Positions 1 to 6,678 are shown, numbered from the stretch's first letter. The stretch is 13,973 nucleotides of DNA from Bacteriovoracaceae bacterium UBA4573 (GCA_002387735.1 DGKJ01000100.1:1-13973), one strand, 5' to 3'. The notes: a model not told the origin generated them from the letters alone. Numbers and translations are program-made.

Positions 1-754
1 CGCGCCCCGCCCCCGCGGAATGACCTCCTCCTCCCAGCAAGCCGCCGCCGCCAAAACCACCACCGCCACCAAACCAGGGCGAGGAGTCTCTAAAAACCCC
101 GTTTGATCGGTAGGTTCGTTCGTAGCCGTATATTCCGCCACTCGTCACCCGTTTGCGAAGAAGTAAGATTAGAAACGGCATGGCAAGAAACAATAATAAA
201 AAAAACAAACTGCGAGTGACGGAAGAAGGCGAAAGCAGTGTGGACTGTTTCTTGTTTTCAGGCATTAAAAGATCGTGCAAACGATCATGAAATAACAGAA
301 AAGCTGTTGAATACTGATTTTGCTTAAAAAACGGAATTAGATCTTGAGATATTATTTGTTTGGCGCGCGCGTCGGTTAAAATGGACTCCAGTCCGTAACC
401 GACCTCGATCCGAACAGAGCGGTCTTCCGTAGACACCAATAAAAGAATTCCGTCGTTTCGAGTGCGGTCTCCAATTTTCCATTTTTCAAAAAGTTTATTA
501 GCAACCGATTCTACCGGTTCTCCTTCTAAAGAGTTTAGGATAACTATTACGGCTTGATGGTTGGTTTTCTTTTCAAAATCGATAAGTGCATTTTCTATTT
601 TTGTGCGACTCTCTTGGTTTCTTAAGACACCAACAAAATCGTTCATGCGAAACCCTGTTGGCTCGGGTAGCGACAACGCGCCGCTAGCGCCAGCAGGGGC
701 GATCAAGAGAAAAATAAAAACAGTTAGAAAAAAAGATCGAATTAAATTTTCCAC
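1..754 (-). CDS. TPM-domain (YgcG-type) exported membrane protein, 3' end outside window
   Basis: Probable envelope protein of the TPM_phosphatase/YgcG family; its biochemical role is unsettled. From the GTG start, about 251 residues are visible. Residues 1-26 form a signal peptide (hydrophobic FLTVFIFLLIAPAGA). A TPM domain spans about 37-160, with the family-like stretches DRTRNDGILLLVS (96-108) and IEVGYGLE (116-123). A membrane helix lies at about 182-199, followed by a short basic stretch, and a glycine-rich tail begins near 228 (FGGGGGFGGGG), as is usual in this family. No stop codon is reached before the window edge. GTG is chosen because it overlaps the lemA stop in TAGTG, implying translational coupling, and because the next ATG (residue 37) would discard the signal peptide. 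Adjacent LemA and TPM genes are a recurrent pair. Whether it acts as a phosphatase or in membrane-protein assembly cannot be told from the sequence. Confidence 0.88.
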   Translation of the reverse strand, partial: MENLIRSFFLTVFIFLLIAPAGASGALSLPEPTGFRMNDFVGVLRNQESRTKIENALIDFEKKTNHQAVIVILNSLEGEPVESVANKLFEKWKIGDRTRNDGILLLVSTEDRSVRIEVGYGLESILTDARAKQIISQDLIPFFKQNQYSTAFLLFHDRLHDLLMPENKKQSTLLSPSSVTRSLFFLLLFLAMPFLILLLRKRVTSGGIYGYERTYRSNGVFRDSSPWFGGGGGFGGGGLLGGGGHSAGAGR

Positions 755-1359
755 TAAAAATCTACTTTGGGAGCTACGTCAGATCCCTGGGCCGCTTCGA
801 AGTAGGCCTTTTTTTCGAAACCTCTAAAACCAGCTACAACGGAAGTTGGAAAGGATCGAACAGTAGAATTGTAAGTCTGAACGGCTTCGTTGAAACGCCG
901 TCGTTCTACCGCGATTCGATTTTCAGATCCTTCGAGTTGAGATTGTAAATCGCGAAAATTTTCATTGGCTTTGAGCTCGGGATAACGTTCGACCACAACC
1001 ATTAACCTCGAAAGAGCTGCCCCCAATGTGTCTTGGGCCGCTGCAAAGGTTTTAACTTTGTCTTCGCTAGTTGCGGAACCCGGTGCTGCTTTGGCTTGGC
1101 CCGAAGCAGAAAGTGCCAAATTGCGAGCCTGAATAACGCCTTCGAGAGTTTCTTTTTCGTGTTTCGCGTAACCCTTAACGGTATTGACTAAGTTCGGGAC
1201 GAGATCCGCACGTCTTTGGTATACGTTCTCGACCTGAGCCCAGGTCTGGTTCACTGTTTCTTCTTTTTGAACCAAAGAATTATTAGTAAAAATAACCCAG
1301 GTTATAATAAGTCCAAAAAATACCGGAACAATAAATTTCGCAGTTTTTGCAGTATTCAT
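754..1359 (-). CDS. lemA: LemA family membrane-anchored protein
   Basis: LemA-family protein of 201 residues, of unknown molecular function and anchored by one N-terminal helix (about residues 8-24, IVPVFFGLIITWVIF). The remainder is the helical LemA domain, with family hallmarks: YQRRADLVPNLVNTVKGYAKHE (47-68, overlapping pieces), then ERYPELKANENF and LEGSENRIAVERRRFNEAV, then YNSTVRSFP in the C-terminal third. The open frame extends upstream to 1431, but those 24 codons lie inside the trmFO coding sequence and would put a polar segment in front of the membrane anchor, so the ATG at 1359 is preferred. It begins 11 bases after the trmFO stop and ends overlapping the TPM gene start, which places it mid-operon. 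No strong Shine-Dalgarno sequence is visible, so translation may rely on coupling to trmFO. Family assignment is secure; the start is likely. Confidence 0.93.
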   Translation of the reverse strand: MNTAKTAKFIVPVFFGLIITWVIFTNNSLVQKEETVNQTWAQVENVYQRRADLVPNLVNTVKGYAKHEKETLEGVIQARNLALSASGQAKAAPGSATSEDKVKTFAAAQDTLGAALSRLMVVVERYPELKANENFRDLQSQLEGSENRIAVERRRFNEAVQTYNSTVRSFPTSVVAGFRGFEKKAYFEAAQGSDVAPKVDF

Positions 1360-1370
1360 AATGAGCAAAC

Positions 1371-2723
1371 TTATACCGGGTTTAGGGGATCTGGTAACGA
1401 TTTTTTCCAGTTCGCGAGATTGGTTAAGCACTGCTCCCCGATCATAGTTCGGGTTTCATTTTTTCCGATTTTTTTCCCGGGCATATTAAAAAGCGAAGTG
1501 TCGATCAGGCCAAAGTGCACATTAACAGGCTGGAAGTCCTTGGCGGGACTTTCAAACAAATATCTACACAGACTTCCGGTGGCGGTATTTTTAGGAGGCA
1601 AGGTCCACGGTATTTCTTTGCGGTGGCAGTCTATTGCCAGGGCGCACAACAAACCGATAGCGCTGGATTCGGTGTAACCCTCTACGCCCGTGATTTGCCC
1701 CGCGAAATGGATATTTGGATGAGTGTTTAACGAAAAATCAGGTTTCAGCAATTCGGGAGTGCAAATGTAAGTATTTCGGTGCATCGAACCTAGGCGTAGA
1801 AACTCGGCGTTTTCGAGTCCCGGAATTAATCTAAATACCCGAATTTGTTCCCCATATTTCATTTTAGTTTGAAATCCCACCATGTTGTATGCGCTTTTCG
1901 CCAGGTTATCGATACGAAGTTGAACCACAGCGTGGGGACGTTTCTGAGTTCTGGGGTCCTCGAGTCCCACGGGTTTCATGGGACCAAAGCGGAGCGAGTC
2001 GCGGCCGGTTTCGGCAATCGCCTCGATAGGTTGGCAACCTTGAAAATATTGAGCAGCTTCAAAATCATGAAACGCCATTTTCTCCGAAGCGATTAGCGCG
2101 TCGTAGAATCGGTCGTATTCTTCTCGGCTCATGGGGCAATTCCAATAGTCGTCCGTACCCTTGCCGTAGCGTGACGCCTGAAAGGCGATCTTAGTATCAA
2201 TACTTGTTGCATCGATAACCGGGGCGATAGCGTCATAAAAGTAGAGTCCATGGCCATTCGATAAGCTACGAATGTAATCGGCCATTGGACCCTGGGTTAG
2301 CGGGCCGGTTGCGATGATAGTGCGATCGGCCAAAGGCAATGAGTCGATATTTTCTACCAATGCTGAGCATCGTTCTACCCGACCAGTTTCCAGAAGCGCT
2401 CTTTCAATTTCGTTCGAAAATACTTCGCGATCGACGGCTAGCGCTTCTCCTGCCGGAACCTGGGCCAGGGGCGCTATTTTCATGAGAAGACTGCCAAGTT
2501 GAGCCAACTCTTTTTTAAAAATTCCATGAGCCGAGTGGGCTGCCAGCGATTTGAATGTATTGCTGCATACTAATTCGGCGAGCCCCCCGGTTTTGTGAGC
2601 GGGGGTCGAATGAGTGGGTCGCATTTCGAATAGTCGAACCTGGAACCCTCGAATGGCCAACTGGTATGCGGCTTCGGAACCCGCAAGTCCTCCGCCAATT
2701 ATGTTGATAGTCTTTCCCGACAT
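1371..2723 (-). CDS. trmFO: Methylenetetrahydrofolate--tRNA-(uracil-5-)-methyltransferase TrmFO
   Basis: Cytoplasmic flavoprotein that makes 5-methyluridine at position 54 of tRNA, using methylene-tetrahydrofolate as carbon donor and reduced FAD. The 450-residue product has the usual family length. The FAD-binding nucleotide loop is at residues 8-15 (IIGGGLAG), followed by the conserved FEMRP (32-36) and GGLAELVCSNTFKS region (46-59). Cys53 and Cys230 appear to match the two functional cysteines known in the Bacillus enzyme (Cys53, Cys226). Other conserved blocks include GPLT (140-143), FYDAIAPV (162-169), GRDSLRFGPMKPVGL and GQITGVEGYTES. It is the first gene of a minus-strand unit with lemA and the TPM gene. 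Its ATG at 2723-2721 sits within CATG opposite a possible upstream start of the divergent recombinase. TrmFO occurs in Firmicutes, many former deltaproteobacteria and others, rather than in enterobacteria, which use TrmA. Confidence 0.96.
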   Translation of the reverse strand: MSGKTINIIGGGLAGSEAAYQLAIRGFQVRLFEMRPTHSTPAHKTGGLAELVCSNTFKSLAAHSAHGIFKKELAQLGSLLMKIAPLAQVPAGEALAVDREVFSNEIERALLETGRVERCSALVENIDSLPLADRTIIATGPLTQGPMADYIRSLSNGHGLYFYDAIAPVIDATSIDTKIAFQASRYGKGTDDYWNCPMSREEYDRFYDALIASEKMAFHDFEAAQYFQGCQPIEAIAETGRDSLRFGPMKPVGLEDPRTQKRPHAVVQLRIDNLAKSAYNMVGFQTKMKYGEQIRVFRLIPGLENAEFLRLGSMHRNTYICTPELLKPDFSLNTHPNIHFAGQITGVEGYTESSAIGLLCALAIDCHRKEIPWTLPPKNTATGSLCRYLFESPAKDFQPVNVHFGLIDTSLFNMPGKKIGKNETRTMIGEQCLTNLANWKKSLPDPLNPV

Positions 2724-2799
2724 GGCGCATCATATACCGGGAGGGCGGAGCAATAGCGAGGTATTTTTAGAGACTGCTCTGGCGTACAATCGGTGGTGC

Positions 2800-3738
2800 A
2801 TGCCTAATGTTTGGACTCCGCACCTGGTGGGATTTAAGGCCTATTTAGTGCGAAAATATCGATCGCACCACACTTCGCGAAACTACCTGTCCGACGTTCA
2901 TTTGTGGATCGGCGCTTTTGTACGCGATGGTCTCGTGAACCTTAGGCCTGAGACTTCGGAAATACGCACGGCAATGATGCAGTTTCAGGGACTTAGTAAC
3001 CGCTCTATGCAACGTAAACTCGCGGCTCTCAGCGCTTTTTTTGAATACCTCATCTCGATAGGCCGCATAGAAAATAACCCTTGCGATCCCCTGGGCAAAC
3101 CAAAGGTAGAACGAACGATTCCACATATTTTGGCTGAAGAGCACGCTCAAACGCTCTTTCGAATCGATCCCGATCACGAGCCAGAGCTAACGTTTTTTCG
3201 TGATTTTATAATTCTAGAGCTGCTCTACTGTACCGGTATTCGTGCCCAGGAGCTTGCAGATCTTACCTGGGACCGCGTCTCACTTGAACGAAGCGAAATT
3301 TCGGTGATCGGGAAGGGAAACAAGTTTCGAACCATTCCGTTGGTATCCGAACTAGTGCCTCTCCTTAGAACGTATCGAGAGCTGCAGGGGAATTACCTCA
3401 AATCAGTGGAAAGCGAGAATGCCAAGTTCGTACTATTTCACATTAAGGCTCGCGGTAATCTTCGCACACTGATCCCCGGGCTCTCTACTCGACATATCCA
3501 ACATGTGGTAAAACACTTTTCCGCCGCAGCGGGACTCTCAAATAAGATATCGCCGCATACTTTGCGTCACAGCTTTGCGACTCATTTGTTGTCAGCGGGA
3601 GCAGATCTCCGCAGTATTCAAAAATTGCTAGGCCACGAATCTCTTTCTACCACCCAAAAATATACCCACCTATCGATAGAAAAACTTTGCGAAGATTATG
3701 ACCGCGCACACCCACTCTCAAAAAAAACTAAAGTTTAA
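2800..3738 (+). CDS. xerC: XerC/XerD-type tyrosine recombinase
   Basis: Site-specific recombinase, probably one half of the chromosome-dimer resolution pair acting at dif. With the ATG at 2800 it has 312 residues, close to the usual 300. The core-binding SAM-like domain spans about 6-90 and the catalytic domain about 108-305. All catalytic residues are visible: Arg148 (TGIRAQEL), Lys172 (GKGNKFR), His253 and Arg256 (HTLRH), His279 (LGHES) and the nucleophile Tyr288 (KYTHLS). The frame stays open to 2614, but that segment is antisense to trmFO. An intermediate ATG at 2722 would add 26 unconserved residues. Neither ATG has a good ribosome-binding site. A TACAAT box at 2785-2790, nine bases before 2800, would fit a nearly leaderless message. 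Linkage to trmFO is also seen in Firmicutes. XerC is preferred over XerD only on this neighbourhood, and nothing suggests a phage integrase. Confidence 0.9.
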   Translation: MPNVWTPHLVGFKAYLVRKYRSHHTSRNYLSDVHLWIGAFVRDGLVNLRPETSEIRTAMMQFQGLSNRSMQRKLAALSAFFEYLISIGRIENNPCDPLGKPKVERTIPHILAEEHAQTLFRIDPDHEPELTFFRDFIILELLYCTGIRAQELADLTWDRVSLERSEISVIGKGNKFRTIPLVSELVPLLRTYRELQGNYLKSVESENAKFVLFHIKARGNLRTLIPGLSTRHIQHVVKHFSAAAGLSNKISPHTLRHSFATHLLSAGADLRSIQKLLGHESLSTTQKYTHLSIEKLCEDYDRAHPLSKKTKV

Positions 3739-3745
3739 ATTTTGG

Positions 3746-4558
3746 CTAAGAGCAAACTTGTTCAAGAATATAGGCCCAAATTAAACCTCCAGTTACAATT
3801 TGATCGGTGGCAAACGTCCCTGTGTGTTCCCAAAGTAATTTTTTTTGAAATCTTGGTTTGGCCGATTTCTTTTTCTTATTAAAGACCAAGGCATTTTTTG
3901 AAAGTGCAAAAAGACGTGGTGCTTTCAAAGAACTGTCAGTCGCAGTTCGAAATATAAGTTCATTCAAGGAAAGGTGTCGCCACTCCGCTGGTCGTTGAGC
4001 TGTCTTTATTTTATTCGAAACCAAATGGCGGATTTCGGCCCGATACCGTTGAATCATTTTAGTCTCAAATTGAGCGTGAAGGCCCGGGATACCGGCGTTT
4101 TTACCATCGTGGTCGCTATGAAGATGTAGCGGTTGAACTAGGTCACCAATATAATGGGATAGCCCGTAGAGTTTCTCTTTCAGCTCCGCTAGATTTTTTT
4201 TCTTTCGCGCTTGTTTCCCAAGTTCAACCCATTCAATAATTCGATATACCAGAAAGCCGAGTCGCGGGTTTTTGGCGGTACTTCGAGACTCCCAACCCTT
4301 ATCTTGGGTGTCGACATGAAAATAGTGGGCAGCCGGTTCCATTTTGTATCTGCCCCGCTGTGATTTCCAAATGCGATCGGGGTCGTTCGTGTGTTGAACA
4401 AGTTCGGCAGCACTGGTTTCGCAATTTTTAAAAACCTTAGGATCTGCCTTAGAGTTCCCGAATTCTACTACTAATTCATGTCCGATCTCACCCCACGCGA
4501 AGGCAGAACTTTGTGTCAATGCGATCAATGAAAGACTAAAAAAAAATGAAAAATACAT
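3746..4558 (-). CDS. Exported S1/P1 nuclease-like zinc phosphoesterase
   Basis: Secreted, probably trinuclear-zinc phosphodiesterase of the S1/P1 nuclease and phospholipase C fold; it would cleave single-stranded nucleic acid or, less likely, phospholipid outside the cytoplasm. The 270-residue product has a signal peptide at 1-21 (cleavage SAFA/WGEIGH), leaving Trp22 as mature N-terminus, as required because its amino group binds zinc. Putative ligands follow the P1 pattern: Trp22, His27, Asp59 or Asp61, His78 or His81, His135 and Asp139 (LSHYIGD), His145 (QPLH), His161, and Glu165 where P1 nuclease has Asp. The frame opens upstream to a TTG at 4639, but that lies inside the preceding small gene and would precede the signal peptide with 27 polar residues, so the ATG at 4558 is preferred. 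There is no clear ribosome-binding site. It converges on the recombinase with 7 bases between stops and no obvious terminator. Confidence 0.85.
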   Translation of the reverse strand: MYFSFFFSLSLIALTQSSAFAWGEIGHELVVEFGNSKADPKVFKNCETSAAELVQHTNDPDRIWKSQRGRYKMEPAAHYFHVDTQDKGWESRSTAKNPRLGFLVYRIIEWVELGKQARKKKNLAELKEKLYGLSHYIGDLVQPLHLHSDHDGKNAGIPGLHAQFETKMIQRYRAEIRHLVSNKIKTAQRPAEWRHLSLNELIFRTATDSSLKAPRLFALSKNALVFNKKKKSAKPRFQKKLLWEHTGTFATDQIVTGGLIWAYILEQVCS

Positions 4559-4584
4559 GAGCGAGTTGATAGCACAGGAATACT

Positions 4585-4608
4585 GAATTGAATTGTAAGA
4601 ATTGAATT
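4585..4608 (-). repeat. Short tandem direct repeat upstream of the nuclease gene
   Basis: The ten-base unit GAATTGAATT (plus strand) occurs at 4585-4594 and again at 4599-4608, exact copies with a period of 14 and a four-base spacer GTAA. It lies in the 49-base gap between the 70-residue gene and the nuclease start, 27-50 bases upstream of the ATG at 4558. It could be a protein-binding site or merely AT-rich noise; the exact copy in so short a gap is what makes it notable. Confidence 0.5.
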
Positions 4609-4820
4609 TATTTTGTTTTTTTTGAAATCCACGAAGCAAGAATAAGGGCAGCCTTTTTTACCGATGTTTCGGTTTTTAGCTTGGAATTAATTTTTTCAGA
4701 TAAAATAGCGATTTGTTTTTTTATATCGTCACTCGACGAAACACGAGCGTCCTTTTCGGGCGCTCGTGTTCCTTCGGTGGACTTCATGCCTTTTTTTCGT
4801 GGTTGTGGTCTCCAAGGCAT
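4608..4820 (-). CDS. Small lysine-rich hypothetical protein
   Basis: A 70-residue protein of no recognised family. The N-terminal third is basic and proline-containing (PWRPQPRKKG), the middle is polar and probably disordered (residues 14-32), and residues 31-70 look helical (DDIKKQIAILSEKINSKL, then KKAALILASWISKKTK), a pattern that could bind nucleic acid, a partner or a membrane surface. It starts 13 bases after the stop of the upstream small gene on the same strand, and its stop is 49 bases before the nuclease, so a shared transcript is likely. ATG at 4820 lacks a good ribosome-binding site; Met12 is an alternative start. Codons 17-32 coincide with two abutting hairpins (4726-4770), so part of this stretch may be conserved as RNA rather than protein. 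The reading frame is plausible but not proven. Confidence 0.5.
   Translation of the reverse strand: MPWRPQPRKKGMKSTEGTRAPEKDARVSSSDDIKKQIAILSEKINSKLKTETSVKKAALILASWISKKTK
4726..4770 (-). other. Two abutting hairpins within the small gene
   Basis: The larger stem pairs 4740-4752 with 4758-4770: ten perfect base pairs (AACACGAGCG with CGCTCGTGTT), then a G-T pair and two G-C pairs, closing on a five-base loop (TTTTC on plus, GAAAA on minus). Directly against it, 4726-4730 (TCGTC) pairs with 4735-4739 (GACGA) around a four-base loop. On the minus-strand transcript the large hairpin comes first and is followed by the small one and an A-rich stretch, so it is not an intrinsic terminator in that direction. 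No U-tract follows on the plus strand either. It could be an RNA structural element such as an mRNA stability or processing site, or a protein operator. Confidence 0.6.
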
Positions 4821-4833
4821 TTATACAAACTTT

Positions 4834-5064
4834 TCAAGCTGCGCGAGCGCCGCGCTTCATCATTCTTTTTTGGGTTTTTTGAACTTCTTCTTCTGAAACC
4901 TCAGTCATCAGGCAGTCGTCTTCAACAACGCTGAAAGCGTACCATTTATTTCCAAGGCGTTGAAATAGTACGTCCGCCTCGAATTCGAGCTCCTGTCGAC
5001 GCGCAACGGTAGTCAGTGTGCGGTTCGTGTCGGTTTTTTTCTTAGAGTGTTCTTGGTTTGCCAC
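4834..5064 (-). CDS. Small hypothetical protein with strong ribosome-binding site
   Basis: A 76-residue protein of no recognised family. The start is set by AGGAGG six bases ahead of a GTG at 5064-5062, the best ribosome-binding site in this part of the window; the longer frame to 5103 lacks one and is not preferred. The N-terminus is lysine- and threonine-rich (residues 5-15). The centre (about 22-50) could form a small beta-rich fold (ELEFEADVLFQRLGNKWYAFSVVEDD), and the C-terminus is acidic, then basic (EVSEEEVQKTQKRMMKRGARAA). It lacks a signal peptide and membrane helix, so it is probably cytoplasmic. It follows the response regulator on the same strand after a 116-base gap containing a dyad, so it may have its own promoter. 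Function is unknown; expression is well supported by the translation signal. Confidence 0.72.
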   Translation of the reverse strand: MANQEHSKKKTDTNRTLTTVARRQELEFEADVLFQRLGNKWYAFSVVEDDCLMTEVSEEEVQKTQKRMMKRGARAA

Positions 5065-5095
5065 GGTTCCCTCCTGGATTTGGCTGTAACAAAGC

Positions 5096-5115
5096 GGTCG
5101 CAAACTGGGGCGACC
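5096..5115. promoter_or_regulatory. Dyad upstream of small gene (operator or leader hairpin)
   Basis: GGTCGC at 5096-5101 and GCGACC at 5110-5115 are perfect inverted repeats separated by eight bases. They lie 31 bases upstream of the GTG start of the 76-residue gene. No T-tract follows on either strand, so a terminator is unlikely; an operator or a leader hairpin would fit. Confidence 0.4.
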
Positions 5116-5180
5116 TACAAATTACACATCGTCATATTGCCAAAAATCCAAAGTGGGCAATTTTTTCCGATAGGCAGTGC

Positions 5181-6566
5181 TTATTTGTGTATGCCGTGGG
5201 CGTAGAGCTTAGAGTAAAGGTGACTGCGGCTCATCTTTAGTTTTTTACTCATCGCACTAATGTTGCCCGAAAATGATTGATATAGTCCGTGAAGGGCTTT
5301 TCCTTCGAGTCGGCGCATGTACTCGTAGAAGTCTTCATTGATGTCGATATTAGTAGGTTCTTGTGCTGGGGGAGCAATTCTGAGCATATGTGTCGTTTGA
5401 ATGCGCAACCGTTCCGGCAGGTCTTCCACTTCCACTTCTTCTTGCCCATGAATAAGCGCACACATATTTGCTATTAGGTTAGAAAGTTCCCGCACGTTTC
5501 CTGGCCAGGAGTACTTTAATAGCAGTTCAGTAGCAGAATCTGAAAATCGTTTAGGACTCGCTTCATCCCCGTGTTTCTTGAAAAAACTCTCGACTAATAA
5601 AGAAAAGTCTTCGAGACGATCTCTTAGCGGTGGAATAGAAAGCGTTACTACATTGAGGCGCTGGAATAGGTCTTCTTTAAATTTTCCTTCACCCACCATT
5701 TTTTCGAGGTCACGATTTGTGGCGCAAATGACTCGAAATGAGAGAGGGATTATTTTGGTGGACCCCAATCGCATAATTTCCTTTTCCTGAACTACTCGCA
5801 GCAGTTTAGTTTGAATATCAAGGGGCATGTTTGATATTTCGTCAAAATAAATCACGCCGCCATTTGCCTCTTCAAAAAGACCTTTAGATTGAGCAACAGC
5901 GCCTGTAAACGCACCCTTTTCGTGACCAAATAACATACTCTCTGCCATGGAATGGGTAATGGTGGAACTGTCGACGGTCACAAAAGGCGCTCCGTCGACC
6001 ACGCCTATATGCCGGGCTACTAATTCTTTGCCACAACCGGTTTCGGCGGTGATCACGACGTTTGCCTGAACGCGGCGGATTTTTTCTATATCTTGGAGCA
6101 GTTTTTTCATGGCCTTTGACTCGCCAATAATCGAAGCCTTTTCTAGCGAACGTTTACGATCCTTAAAAAGGTGCTGGTTCTGACGAATGAGTTCGCGTTT
6201 GCTTAAAACCGACTCAACCGTGATAAGAAGCTGCTCTAAGGCGTTTTCTTTGATGAGATAGGCGCTAGCCCCCGCTTTGACGGCGCGAGCGGCTAATTCG
6301 AGTTCTTTATTCGAACTTGAAATAACTATGTCGATATCGGGGTCAATTTCTCTGAAGATAGGAATAAACTCGAGACCCTCTTCATATTTTCGCATGTGAA
6401 TGTCGAGTAAGATGAGGTCGACCGATTGCGACTGCAAAATGATGCGCGCTTCATCGCCGTCGTAAGCGCTAATACATTCGTAGTAATCTTTAAGAATGTA
6501 TTTATTAGCTAAATGAATATTTCGATCGTCATCGACCAATAGAATTTTCTTTTTACGAGCCAACAT
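5181..6566 (-). CDS. Sigma-54-dependent response regulator (receiver, AAA+, Fis-type HTH)
   Basis: NtrC-class transcription activator of 461 residues. The receiver domain (about 5-122) has the acidic pocket Asp12-Asp14, phosphoacceptor Asp55 (LILLDIHM), Ser83 and Lys106. The AAA+ domain spans about 144-385: Walker A 174-181 reads AETGCGKE rather than the usual GETGTGKE, the sigma-54 contact loop GAFTGA is intact at 218-223, and Walker B is VIYFDE (238-243). Arginine-finger positions read Lys297 (FKEDL) and Arg303 (QRL), so the first finger may be substituted. The sensor-2 block is WPGNVREL (354-361). A Fis-type helix-turn-helix closes the protein (about 432-459, GNISAMSKKLKMSRSHLYSK). ATG at 6566 has GAGG ten bases upstream and lies about 15 bases after the start point predicted from a sigma-54 promoter. 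No histidine kinase is encoded nearby, so its signal is unknown. Confidence 0.95.
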   Translation of the reverse strand: MLARKKKILLVDDDRNIHLANKYILKDYYECISAYDGDEARIILQSQSVDLILLDIHMRKYEEGLEFIPIFREIDPDIDIVISSSNKELELAARAVKAGASAYLIKENALEQLLITVESVLSKRELIRQNQHLFKDRKRSLEKASIIGESKAMKKLLQDIEKIRRVQANVVITAETGCGKELVARHIGVVDGAPFVTVDSSTITHSMAESMLFGHEKGAFTGAVAQSKGLFEEANGGVIYFDEISNMPLDIQTKLLRVVQEKEIMRLGSTKIIPLSFRVICATNRDLEKMVGEGKFKEDLFQRLNVVTLSIPPLRDRLEDFSLLVESFFKKHGDEASPKRFSDSATELLLKYSWPGNVRELSNLIANMCALIHGQEEVEVEDLPERLRIQTTHMLRIAPPAQEPTNIDINEDFYEYMRRLEGKALHGLYQSFSGNISAMSKKLKMSRSHLYSKLYAHGIHK

Positions 6567-6591
6567 TGGTTTTTACCTCAAGGTGTTAAAG

Positions 6592-6607
6592 AGCAAAGTC
6601 CGTGCCC
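6592..6607 (-). promoter_or_regulatory. Sigma-54 (-24/-12) promoter for the response regulator
   Basis: Read on the minus strand: GGGCAC, five bases (GGACT), then TTGCT. This differs from the consensus TGGCAC-N5-TTGCW only in the first T, and keeps the invariant GG and GC ten bases apart (6606-6605 and 6594-6593). The start point predicted 12 bases on is near 6581, giving a leader of about 15 bases that contains TTGAGG before the ATG at 6566. That fit supports function. Confidence 0.8.
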
Positions 6608-6678
6608 TAGGGGTAAAAATATAAGTGCCTGTTTTTAAAGGACAATATATTCAGGCACCTCAAGGGCTCTGAATAAAA

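Noticed and set aside
1..100. GC-rich, repeat-like CCGCC stretch as a DNA repeat element
   Set aside because: It is the coding sequence of the glycine-rich tail of the TPM protein, read on the minus strand.
1360..1431. Longer LemA start at 1431
   Set aside because: The extra 24 codons lie inside trmFO and would place a polar segment before the membrane anchor; ATG 1359 fits family architecture.
2614..2721. Longer recombinase start at 2614
   Set aside because: It is antisense to the trmFO N-terminal coding sequence, has no ribosome-binding site and exceeds Xer family length.
2800..3738. Recombinase as a phage or integron integrase marking a mobile element
   Set aside because: Length and motifs fit housekeeping XerC/D, it sits beside trmFO, and no attachment repeats or cargo are seen.
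4559..4639. TTG start for the nuclease
   Set aside because: It overlaps the preceding small gene and would place 27 polar residues ahead of a clear signal peptide.
5136..5166. ATTGCC...GGCAAT hairpin followed by TTTTTT on the plus strand, as a terminator
   Set aside because: The stem is only six pairs with a 14-base loop, and no plus-strand gene lies upstream for it to terminate.
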